From Actinomycetospora sp. NBRC 106375 (GTDB taxonomy: Bacteria; Actinomycetota; Actinomycetes; Mycobacteriales; Pseudonocardiaceae): DNA of 64,000 bases. A program made the position numbers and the translations under genes. The notes beneath the pieces were generated by a model. It worked only from the letters and a program-made list of their open reading frames with translations. It searched no databases and was not told where the DNA came from. Positions 1-6,526 of the stretch are shown piece after piece. The DNA is taken from assembly GCF_030269665.1 (NCBI RefSeq), contig NZ_BSTS01000003.1, positions 248,001 to 312,000 on the forward strand, given 5' to 3'. Each line of letters starts with the position of its first letter. Positions within the stretch are counted from its first letter, which is position 1.

Positions 1-1
1 C

Positions 2-232
2 CTGCGCGTGCACGAGCGCGGCTCGGGCGAGACCCGTTCCTGCGGTACCGGGACCGTGGCGGGCGCCGTCGCCGCGCTGCAGGCCGAGGGCCGGGGCACC
101 GGCACCGTCACGGTCCACACCCCGGGCGGCGTGCTCGTCGTCGGCGTGGACGGCGCCACCACCACGCTCACCGGTCCGGCCGAGCTCGTGGCCCACGGCA
201 CGTGGGGCGCGCCCGTCCCCGCGGCGCGCTGA
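2..232 (+). CDS. dapF: diaminopimelate epimerase, C-terminal fragment
   Basis: This is the last 76 residues of DapF, cut by the left edge of the window. DapF converts LL- to meso-diaminopimelate for lysine and peptidoglycan synthesis in the cytoplasm. The visible stretch [18 protein letters not shown] is the hallmark of the second active-site half: the Cys is one of the two catalytic cysteines, and the following GTG binds the substrate carboxylate. The C-terminus then runs through a short beta-rich tail to TGA at 230-232. The first codon in the window is in frame, so the gene starts upstream of position 1. It lies directly before hflX, as in mycobacteria. The identification is firm, but nothing can be said about its start or promoter. 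Confidence 0.93.
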   Translation: MRVHERGSGETRSCGTGTVAGAVAALQAEGRGTGTVTVHTPGGVLVVGVDGATTTLTGPAELVAHGTWGAPVPAAR

Positions 233-311
233 GGCCGGATCGACGGGTCGAGATCCCGCTGCGCGCCGTCTCCCGCGTCGAGGTGGTTTTCGCGTTGCCC
301 GTCGTGGAACC

Positions 312-1850
312 ATGGGCGGCAACATGACAGAACCCGCACCGCAGGCCCCCCGCACCGCGACGCCGCACGCCCCCACGGGCCGCCGCGATCGCAGCAGCGA
401 CATCCGGCTCGACACCGGAGCGGCCGCGCCCGACGAGTCGGTCGAGCCCACCGGCGGGGCGCTCGACCTCGAGGAGCGCTCGTCGTTGCGGCGCGTCCCG
501 GGTCTCACCGGCTCGTCCACCGAGCTCACCGACGTCACCGAGGTCGAGTACCGGCAGCTGCGCCTCGAGCGCGTCGTGCTCATCGGTGTCTGGACCGAGG
601 GCACGTCGCGGGAGGCGGAGGCCTCGCTCGTCGAGCTCGCGCGCCTGGCCGAGACGGCGGGGTCCGAGGTGCTCGACGGACTCGTCCAGCGCCGGCAGAC
701 GCCCGACCCGGGCACGTTCGTCGGCTCGGGCAAGGTCGTCGAGCTCCGCGAGACCGTGCAGGCCACCGGCGCCGACACCGTGATCGCCGACGGTGAGCTC
801 TCGCCCGGGCAGCTGCGCCAGCTCGAGGAGAAGCTCAAGGTCAAGGTCGTCGACCGCACCGCCCTGATCCTCGACATCTTCGCCCAGCACGCCCGCTCCA
901 AGGAGGGCAAGGCCCAGGTCGAGCTCGCGCAGCTGCGCTACTTCCTCCCGCGCCTGCGCGGCTGGGGCGAGTCGCTGTCCCGGCAGGGCGGCGGCGCCGG
1001 CGGCGGTGGCGGCGCGGGCGGCGGCGGCGTCGGCACCCGCGGTCCCGGTGAGACCAAGCTCGAGACCGACCGCCGCCGGATCCACCGCCGCATCGCCAAG
1101 CTGCGGCGGGAGATCGAGGCGATGTCGACGGTCCGCGAGACCAAGCGGGGGCGCCGCCAGAGCCGCGCCGTCCCGTCGGTCGCGATCGCGGGCTACACCA
1201 ACGCCGGCAAGTCGAGCCTGCTCAACGCCATCACCGACGCCGGGGTGCTGGTCCAGGACGCGCTGTTCGCGACCCTCGACCCGACCACGCGGCGCTGGGA
1301 GACCGAGGACGGGCGCGAGGTCACGCTCACCGACACGGTCGGCTTCGTGCGCCACCTGCCCCACCAGCTCGTCGACGCGTTCCGCTCGACGCTGGAGGAG
1401 GTCGCCGACGCCGACCTCCTGCTCCACGTCGTCGACGGCTCCGACCCGTCGGCGCAGGACCAGATCGCCGCGGTCCGCGAGGTGATCGGCGGGCTCGACT
1501 CGCCGGCGCCGCAGGAGCTGCTCGTGGTCAACAAGGTCGACGCGGCCGAGCCGATGGCGCTCGCCGAGCTGCGCGGCGCCCTGCCCGGCGCGGTGTTCGT
1601 GTCGGCGCGGACCGGTGAGGGGCTGAACCGGCTCCGCGTCCGTCTGGCCGAGCAGCTGCCGCACCCCGACGTCGAGCTCGAGGTGCTCCTGGGCTACACC
1701 GACGGCGCCCTCGTCGCCCGCGCCCACGCGGAGGGCGAGGTGCTCGCCGAGCGCCACACCGCCGAGGGCACCGCGCTGCACGCCCGCGTCTCCGAGGAGC
1801 TCGCCGCCGCGCTGCGCGCCGCGGCCGTCGACCCCGCGCGCGTGCCCTGA
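312..1850 (+). CDS. hflX: GTPase HflX
   Basis: HflX is a ribosome-associated GTPase that splits stalled or heat-damaged 70S ribosomes. The 512-residue protein has the N-terminal HflX domain (about 85-225) and then a Gly-only linker (about 225-240) before the conserved PGETKLETDRR segment. The Ras-like G domain follows, with G1 GYTNAGKSS at 294-302, G3 DTVGF at 341-345, G4 NKVD at 407-410 and a SAR G5 motif at 431. Roughly 85 disordered residues precede the core, which is common in actinobacteria. ATG at 312 is used here, but ATG at 324 (MTEPAPQ) is equally possible because neither has a strong ribosome binding site. The upstream neighbour dapF and the family motifs make the identification secure. 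Confidence 0.95.
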   Translation: MGGNMTEPAPQAPRTATPHAPTGRRDRSSDIRLDTGAAAPDESVEPTGGALDLEERSSLRRVPGLTGSSTELTDVTEVEYRQLRLERVVLIGVWTEGTSREAEASLVELARLAETAGSEVLDGLVQRRQTPDPGTFVGSGKVVELRETVQATGADTVIADGELSPGQLRQLEEKLKVKVVDRTALILDIFAQHARSKEGKAQVELAQLRYFLPRLRGWGESLSRQGGGAGGGGGAGGGGVGTRGPGETKLETDRRRIHRRIAKLRREIEAMSTVRETKRGRRQSRAVPSVAIAGYTNAGKSSLLNAITDAGVLVQDALFATLDPTTRRWETEDGREVTLTDTVGFVRHLPHQLVDAFRSTLEEVADADLLLHVVDGSDPSAQDQIAAVREVIGGLDSPAPQELLVVNKVDAAEPMALAELRGALPGAVFVSARTGEGLNRLRVRLAEQLPHPDVELEVLLGYTDGALVARAHAEGEVLAERHTAEGTALHARVSEELAAALRAAAVDPARVP

Positions 1851-1873
1851 GGCAGGTCGCGCTCGTCCTGCTC

Positions 1874-2845
1874 GTGCTCGTCGGGGTCCTCGGGCTCCCG
1901 GGGGTCGCGGCGGCCGACCCGATGGTGCGGTGTGTGCTGGCCGACGACCGTCTCGCGGAGGCGTCGGGCCTCGTCGCGGACCCGGCGGGCGGCTACGAGG
2001 TCGTCAACGACAGCGGCAACCCCAGCACCGTGTACCGGCTCGACGACCGCTGCGCCGTGGTCGGGGAGCGCGCCGTGCCCCACCGGGGCCGCGACGTGGA
2101 GGACCTCGCCCGCACTCTCGACGGCACCCTCTGGCTCGCCGACGTCGGCGACAACGGGCGCCGGCGGGACACCGTCGCGGTGCTGCGCCTCGACGGCTCC
2201 GGAGCGGAGACCGTCGAGCGCCTGACCTACACCGACGGCCCGCACGACGCCGAGTCGCTGCTCGTGCCGGCCGACGGCCGCCCCGTCGTCGTCACCAAGG
2301 ACCTCAGCGGGCGCAGCGGGGTCTACGTCGCCGACGGGTCGACCCTGCGGCAGGCGGGCGAGGTCGTCGTGCCCGGGGAGGCGATGACCGCCCTGGGTGC
2401 GGGCACCTTCACCGGCGGCGCCCTCTCGGCCGACGGGCGCGTCGTCGCGCTGCGCACCTACACCGACGCCTGGCTCTACCCGGCGCCGCGGGGCACGGGC
2501 ACCGCGGAGGACGTCGTCGCCGCCCTGCGCACCGCGCCCGTGCGGGTCCCGCTGCCCGCCGAGGCCCAGGGCGAGGCGCTGGCCTTCGCGCCCGACGGCA
2601 TGCTGCTGGCGACGGGGGAGACGCCCGCCGGGGAGGCGCCCGCGCCGCTGCACGCGATCCCCGGGGCGACGGCGCTGGTCGACGGCGCGCCGACCGCGGC
2701 GACGCCGTCGGCGGGCCCGGCGCCGGCCTCCGACCGCGCGGGGCTGCCCGAACCGCTCGCGAGCATCGGTGTCGTCCTCGCCGCCGCCGTCGCGGTCGCC
2801 GCGCTCCTCGCCGTCGTGGTCCTGGTGCGTCGCCGGCGCCGGTAG
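1874..2845 (+). CDS. secreted, membrane-anchored beta-propeller-like protein
   Basis: The 323-residue protein opens with a hydrophobic segment ending in PGVAAADP, which looks like the end of a signal peptide. It closes with one transmembrane helix (about 293-318) followed by RRRRR, so the body should sit outside the membrane with a short cytoplasmic tail. The body carries repeated blade-like stretches (EASGLVADPAGGY, VEDLARTLDGTLWLADVGDN, DAESLLVP) typical of NHL/SdiA-regulated or esterase-like-phytase propellers. A Pro/Ala-rich linker precedes the helix. The only in-frame ATG/GTG is GTG 1874, which leaves the signal peptide without basic residues. A CTG at 1847 overlapping the hflX stop would supply LRQV and a normal signal peptide. 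Function is unknown. Confidence 0.72.
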   Translation: MLVGVLGLPGVAAADPMVRCVLADDRLAEASGLVADPAGGYEVVNDSGNPSTVYRLDDRCAVVGERAVPHRGRDVEDLARTLDGTLWLADVGDNGRRRDTVAVLRLDGSGAETVERLTYTDGPHDAESLLVPADGRPVVVTKDLSGRSGVYVADGSTLRQAGEVVVPGEAMTALGAGTFTGGALSADGRVVALRTYTDAWLYPAPRGTGTAEDVVAALRTAPVRVPLPAEAQGEALAFAPDGMLLATGETPAGEAPAPLHAIPGATALVDGAPTAATPSAGPAPASDRAGLPEPLASIGVVLAAAVAVAALLAVVVLVRRRRR

Positions 2846-2848
2846 GTG

Positions 2849-2987
2849 TCGCAGCGAACCGGCTGCTCGCTGCTTCTCTGCGCGCAAAGTCCCCGCTCGC
2901 GGGCGCTCGTCCCCGCGGGAACGGAGATCACGAGCGCTGTGTGCACCCCTCACGTCCCGCGACGGTGCACTGCGCGCTCCTGATCTC
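2849..2987. repeat. interspersed hairpin element, copy A
   Basis: An AGCGAAC-containing lead (2852-2858) is followed by a GC-rich stretch and a long imperfect inverted repeat. The left arm at 2923-2947 begins GGAGATCACGAGCGC and the right arm at 2964-2987 ends GCGCTCCTGATCTC, with a loop of about 16 bases. The same plan (AGCGAAC lead, AGTCCCCG, then the hairpin) recurs at 52221-52383, and a shorter relative lies at 17226-17285. It sits just after the stop of the propeller gene, so it may serve as a terminator, but the shared lead suggests a mobile or REP-like repeat. Confidence 0.6.
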
Positions 2988-3040
2988 GACCCCGGGTGGC
3001 TCGTCCTCTTCTGGCTCTGCGTGCGACGTAGCCTCATCGC

Positions 3041-3460
3041 GTGCGGTACGACGTGCTCGACCTGCGCCTGTTCGGTGCCGTCGTCGCCGAGGGGTCGATC
3101 ACCGCGGGTGCGGCGCGGCTGCACCTGAGCCTGCCGTCGGCCAGCGCGCGCCTCCGGGCGCTCGAGCACCACGCCGGGGTCGACCTGCTCGTGCGCGGGC
3201 GCCGCGGGGTCCGTCCCACGCCGGTCGCCCGCTACCGGGGCCGCGCGGTCGACCTCGGCACCGTCGTCGACCTGGTCGCGGCCGGCGTGGGCCTCGCCGT
3301 CGTGCCGCGCCACACCGTCGACCCGGCGCGGGGCCTCGCGGTCTGCGAGCTGGCGGAGCCCTTCGCCCGGCGCACGCTCGTGCTGCGCCGCGGGGCCCGC
3401 CCCGGTCCCGGCGTGGACGACCTCGCCGAGCACCTGCGGCAGGCGGCTGCCTCTGTCTGA
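3041..3460 (+). CDS. short LysR-type regulator with its middle missing
   Basis: The 139-residue product has a LysR winged helix at residues 1-65 (LDLRLFGAVVAEGSITAGAA, then LRALEHHAGVDLLVRGRRG). From about residue 66 it jumps straight into the last part of a LysR effector domain (VDLVAAGVGLAVVPRHTV and ELAEPFARRTLVLRR). Full LysR proteins are about 300 residues, so about 160 residues, most of the ligand-binding domain, are absent while the frame is kept. GTG 3041 is the start. It is probably a decayed regulator. A short DNA-binding protein that still acts cannot be excluded. No obvious target operon adjoins it. Confidence 0.65.
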   Translation: MRYDVLDLRLFGAVVAEGSITAGAARLHLSLPSASARLRALEHHAGVDLLVRGRRGVRPTPVARYRGRAVDLGTVVDLVAAGVGLAVVPRHTVDPARGLAVCELAEPFARRTLVLRRGARPGPGVDDLAEHLRQAAASV

Positions 3461-3524
3461 GCCGAAGGCAGGGTTCCGCGATCGCGCATGGTGCGGGCGG
3501 GCCGAGAGGGCGACGCTCGACCGC

Positions 3525-3818
3525 GTGGAGCGCTCACCCCGGCCCGATGCCCGCCGCGATCCGTCGCCCGCGCTCGGAGTAGCGGTGCGACGGGCCCTGC
3601 CGTCGCTGCTCGCCCCGGTCGTGCTCGCCGGCGGGGTGCTGGCCTCGCAGGGCGGGTCGGCGGCGTGGGCGGCGGGCGTCCTCGTCCTGCTGGCGGTGCT
3701 CGCCGGTGCGGCCCTGGTGGTGGCGACCGGGGTGCGCGACGCCGTGCGTCAGAGGCGGCGCAGGACCGCGACGACCTTGCCGAGCACCGTGGCGTCCTCG
3801 CCCGGGATGGGCTCGTAG
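3525..3818 (+). CDS. possible small membrane protein overlapping the lexA end
   Basis: A 97-codon frame starting at GTG 3525 encodes two hydrophobic stretches (about 25-41 and 48-67) joined by QGGSAAW and followed by a basic segment (VRQRRRR). This would form a helical hairpin with both ends in the cytoplasm. The last 23 codons (3749-3818) lie antisense to the 3' end of lexA and read as low-complexity sequence. The coding pattern before the overlap looks real, but there is no family match. It could be a small actinobacterial membrane protein of unknown role or a chance frame. Confidence 0.4.
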   Translation: MERSPRPDARRDPSPALGVAVRRALPSLLAPVVLAGGVLASQGGSAAWAAGVLVLLAVLAGAALVVATGVRDAVRQRRRRTATTLPSTVASSPGMGS

Positions 3819-4516
3819 TCGGGGTTGTGGGGCAGCAGCCAGACCCGCCCGTCCTTGCGCTTGAACGTCTTGACCGTCGCCTCGCCCTCGATCATCGCGG
3901 CGACGATCTCGCCGTTGTCGGCGACCGGCTGCTGGCGCACCACCACCCAGTCGCCGTCGGTGATCGCGGCGTCGACCATCGAGTCGCCGGCGACACGCAG
4001 GAGGAACAGCGACCCTTCGCCGACGAGCTCGCGGGGCAGCGGGAAGACCTCCTCGACGGCCTGCTCGGCGAGGATCGGGCCACCGGCGGCGATGCGCCCG
4101 ACGACCGGCACGAAGGTGGGCGCGGGCCGGTCGGCGCGGAGCTCCTCGGTGTGGTCCGCCGCCTCGGCGCCCTCGAGCTCCTCGGGGAGGCGGACGTCCA
4201 GGGCGCGCGGACGGTTGGGGTCGCGCCGCAGGTAGCCCTTCTTCTCGAGGGTGCGCATCTGGTGGGCCACCGACGACGTGGACGTCAGCCCGACCGCGTC
4301 CCCGATCTCACGGACGCTCGGCGGGTAGCCGTTGCGCTCGACGTGGTCGCGGATGACCTCGAGGACCTTGCGCTGGCGGGGCGTGAGCCCGGGGGAGGCG
4401 TCGGCGTCGGCCGGCTCCGGGAACGGGTGCACCCGGGCGGGGACGACGGCGTCGGCCATCTCGGCCCGGACCCCGGGCTCCTCGGGGCCGTCCGGGCCCT
4501 GGGGCGTGCGTGCCAT
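3749..4516 (-). CDS. lexA: SOS repressor LexA
   Basis: LexA represses DNA-damage genes and cleaves itself when RecA filaments form. The 255-residue protein has a winged helix ([20 protein letters not shown] onward; recognition part [20 protein letters not shown]). The S24-type autoprotease follows. The cleavage bond is Ala144-Gly145 (GRIAAGG), the nucleophile is Ser179 (GDSMVD) and the general base is Lys216 (VKTFKRKDG). The spacings match E. coli LexA. ATG 4516 is chosen because GGAAGGA lies 8-10 bases upstream, and it removes an unconserved 34-codon extension. A one-mismatch SOS box at 4615-4630 lies about 100 bases upstream, as expected for autorepression. It is divergent from the LysM gene, as lexA is in mycobacteria. 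Confidence 0.97.
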   Translation of the reverse strand: MARTPQGPDGPEEPGVRAEMADAVVPARVHPFPEPADADASPGLTPRQRKVLEVIRDHVERNGYPPSVREIGDAVGLTSTSSVAHQMRTLEKKGYLRRDPNRPRALDVRLPEELEGAEAADHTEELRADRPAPTFVPVVGRIAAGGPILAEQAVEEVFPLPRELVGEGSLFLLRVAGDSMVDAAITDGDWVVVRQQPVADNGEIVAAMIEGEATVKTFKRKDGRVWLLPHNPDYEPIPGEDATVLGKVVAVLRRL

Positions 4517-4614
4517 GGCCGTGTGTCCTTCCGACGGTCGTGTCCTTCCGTCCCGGCGGGCGGCACGCCCGCAGGGGTCTCGAGCAGCGAAGTTAGCGCC
4601 GCGGACCGACGGGA

Positions 4615-4630
4615 TCAAACACGTGTTCGA
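4615..4630. promoter_or_regulatory. LexA operator (SOS box)
   Basis: TCAAACACGTGTTCGA matches the actinobacterial/Gram-positive SOS box TCGAAC-N4-GTTCGA at all but one position (the third base). It lies upstream of lexA in the lexA-LysM divergent region. It is read from the sequence; function is inferred from the consensus. Confidence 0.75.
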
Positions 4631-4679
4631 ACGACACGCCGAGCGATCCGTCGACGTTGTCGGGGGTCGATGCTAGACA

Positions 4680-4711
4680 TCGCACACGCGTTCGATCGAA
4701 CGCGTGTGCGA
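4680..4711. promoter_or_regulatory. 32-bp perfect palindrome containing two near-SOS boxes
   Basis: The 32 bases form a perfect palindrome centred on TTCGATCGAA. Each half reads as an SOS box with one mismatch: TCGCACACGCGTTCGA at 4680-4695 and TCGAACGCGTGTGCGA at 4696-4711. It ends three bases before the ribosome binding site of the LysM gene, so LexA bound here would block that gene. It may also take part in lexA control. Confidence 0.6.
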
Positions 4712-4727
4712 GCCGAGGAGGTCGACC

Positions 4728-5327
4728 ATGTCCGTCGGGACGAGCCGCTGCGACGTCGAGGTGCCGGGTCCGCGCGAGGAGGGCCCCTTCGGCGCGACCT
4801 CGGCCGGTGCCACGGGCGCCGTCGCGGGGGCCGTCCCAGGCGTCCGTCCCGCGACCCGCCCGCAGCCCGCCGGGTCGCGGCCCGCGCGGCCGGAGGAGAC
4901 GCGCGGGTCGGTGCGCCCCGCCGGCCGGCGGTCCCCGGCGGCGCTGCCCCCGGTCCGCCCCCGGGTCGCGGGCGGTGGCGCGCACGCCCCGGTCGCCGCG
5001 CCCGCGGTCGCGCCGCCGGCGGTGCTGCGGCGCCGTCGTGTCGCCGCCGTCGTGGTCCTCGGGGTCCTGCTGGGGGTGCTGGTCGGGGTGCTCGTCGGCC
5101 TCGTCGTGCCCGACGCCGCGGCGCCCACCACTCCCGTGCCGGCGGGCACCTCCGTGGCGGTCGTCGGTGCCGGCGAGTCGCTCGACGACGTGGCCGGCCG
5201 TGTCGCCCCGGGTGCCGACACCGAGGCCGTCGTGACTCGGATCCGCGAGCTCAACGGGCTCGAGGGGTCCGCCGTCGTGCCGGGCCGCCCGCTCGTGGTC
5301 CCGGGGTCCTCGTCCCTCGCCGGGTGA
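4728..5327 (+). CDS. LysM-domain membrane protein, ChiZ/Rv2719c-like
   Basis: The 199-residue protein has a disordered Pro/Arg-rich N-terminal part (1-100), one transmembrane helix (about 106-130, RRRRVAAVVVLGVLLGVLVG) and an outer LysM-like domain (about 140-195, VGAGESLDDVAGRV and ELNGLEGSAVVPGRPLVVPG). ATG 4728 follows GAGGAGG at 4716-4722. It is divergent from lexA and precedes nrdR, the same place as Rv2719c (ChiZ) in M. tuberculosis, a DNA-damage-induced cell-wall protein that halts division. The candidate LexA sites upstream support the same regulation here. Orthology rests on position and domain plan. The enzymatic activity reported for ChiZ cannot be judged from this sequence. Confidence 0.8.
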   Translation: MSVGTSRCDVEVPGPREEGPFGATSAGATGAVAGAVPGVRPATRPQPAGSRPARPEETRGSVRPAGRRSPAALPPVRPRVAGGGAHAPVAAPAVAPPAVLRRRRVAAVVVLGVLLGVLVGVLVGLVVPDAAAPTTPVPAGTSVAVVGAGESLDDVAGRVAPGADTEAVVTRIRELNGLEGSAVVPGRPLVVPGSSSLAG

Positions 5328-5909
5328 GGCCCGGGTCCGCCCCGGCCGGCGCCGGAGGCTCGCGGAGATCGCCGATCCGATGACGATCGGCCGCCCCGTC
5401 GCGGCATCTCGTCACCCGATCCGTGGTCTCCGACCCCCTCCGCCACGCCGTTCCCGGCGGCCGGCGTCGTGCCCCGCGAGGCGCGCGGCGCCCCCCGCTG
5501 TCCGGTCCGCGCCGCTGCCGGTGCTCCGTGTCCACCCACTCGGGCACCGCCCGTCTCCCTGGTCCCCACGGAGATCCGCTGATCCACGGGTGACGTCCGC
5601 TCGGCGCCCGGGTGTCCGGCAACGGTCCGGTGGCTTGCGCGGCGTGTCCGCGCGTCGCTACCGTCCCACCCCAACATCTAGTGGTTACACTGGTGTAGTT
5701 AGTCCACAGCTTGTGCACACCGGTCGGACGGCTCTCCACAGGGCTTTCCACCGGAACGGCGGTGGTGCTCCACCGGCGGGGGCGCCCGATCCACGGACCG
5801 GGCCCGGCGATCCCCAATCCGTCCCCAGGGCGGCGGGGAATCCGGGCACGGTCCACGCGTGGGTGGGGACAACTCCGGTCGGGGCGCCCACGGGGGAGGA
5901 GGAGTCCGC
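5328..5909. promoter_or_regulatory. 582-bp gene-free region before nrdR; candidate NrdR and DnaA sites
   Basis: No convincing gene lies here. The right half holds the only AT-richer patch: ACATCTAGTGG and TTACACTGGTGTAGTT at 5674-5701, which resemble the ACAC-A/T-GTGT halves of NrdR boxes. A DnaA-box-like TTGTGCACA follows at 5711-5719. NrdR often controls its own operon, so this is the likely promoter of nrdR-nrdJ. The box match is approximate. The left half (5330-5660) is plain GC-rich DNA, and no cobalamin riboswitch was recognised. Confidence 0.4.
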
Positions 5910-6443
5910 ATGCGCTGTCCGTTCTGTCGGCACACCGACTCCCGCGTGGTCGACTCGCGCGAGGCCGACGAGGGTCAGGCGATCCGGCGACGCCGGTCGT
6001 GCTCGTCGTGCGGGAAGCGGTTCACCACCGTCGAGGAGCCGGTGCTCGCCGTGCTCAAGCGCAGCGGGGTCACCGAGCCGTTCAGCCGCGACAAGGTCGT
6101 GCGCGGCGTGGCACGGGCCTGCCAGGGACGCCCGGTCGACCCGGACGCCCTGGCGCAGCTCGCGCACAAGGTCGAGGAGACCGTCCGGGCCGGGGGCACC
6201 GCCGAGGTGCCCAGCCAGGAGGTCGGCATGGCGATCCTCGGCCCGCTGCGGGAGCTGGACGAGGTGGCCTACCTGCGCTTCGCGAGCGTCTACCGGAACT
6301 TCTCGTGCGTCGCCGACTTCGAGGCCGAGATCGCCGACCTGCGCGGTTCGCGGGACGGCTCGGTCGACGGCGCTGTCGGGGGTGCGGGCGACACTGCGGG
6401 AGAACCGGCGGCGGACACCGTCGGGGCACGGGCCGGGGACTGA
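5910..6443 (+). CDS. nrdR: transcriptional repressor NrdR
   Basis: NrdR senses ATP/dATP and represses ribonucleotide reductase genes. The 177-residue protein begins with a zinc ribbon (Cys3, Cys6, Cys31, Cys34; MRCPFC and [11 protein letters not shown]) followed by an ATP-cone domain (about 45-135, [19 protein letters not shown] to ASVYRNF). ATG 5910 is preceded by GGAGGAGG, and upstream in-frame starts would only add a Gly-rich extension. The tail after residue 148 is a low-complexity Ala/Gly/Asp stretch longer than usual. nrdJ follows after 83 bases, giving the usual nrdR-nrdJ pair of actinobacteria. Confidence 0.96.
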   Translation: MRCPFCRHTDSRVVDSREADEGQAIRRRRSCSSCGKRFTTVEEPVLAVLKRSGVTEPFSRDKVVRGVARACQGRPVDPDALAQLAHKVEETVRAGGTAEVPSQEVGMAILGPLRELDEVAYLRFASVYRNFSCVADFEAEIADLRGSRDGSVDGAVGGAGDTAGEPAADTVGARAGD

Positions 6444-6526
6444 CAGTCGGGGACACGGGTGACGGGTCGGAGCGTGGGGAAGCGCCGCCGGACCGTCGCG
6501 GAACGACGAGTAGAGGGATGACACGG

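Noticed and set aside
988-1032. Gly-codon run in hflX as a frameshift or repeat artefact
   Set aside because: The frame stays open with conserved motifs on both sides; Gly-rich linkers at this place are normal in actinobacterial HflX.
168-1781. Long minus-strand frame opposite hflX (537 codons)
   Set aside because: It is a mirror of a conserved GTPase gene; the predicted protein is Arg/Leu/Ala-rich with no domain. High-GC DNA gives such shadows.
3525-3818. Calling the 97-codon membrane frame a lexA antisense regulator
   Set aside because: The overlap with lexA is short and only at the 3' end; there is no evidence beyond position, so it is listed only as a possible small protein.
5330-5660. 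Possible cobalamin riboswitch before nrdR-nrdJ
   Set aside because: No B12-box or the conserved paired elements could be recognised; B12-dependent nrdJ does not need such control.
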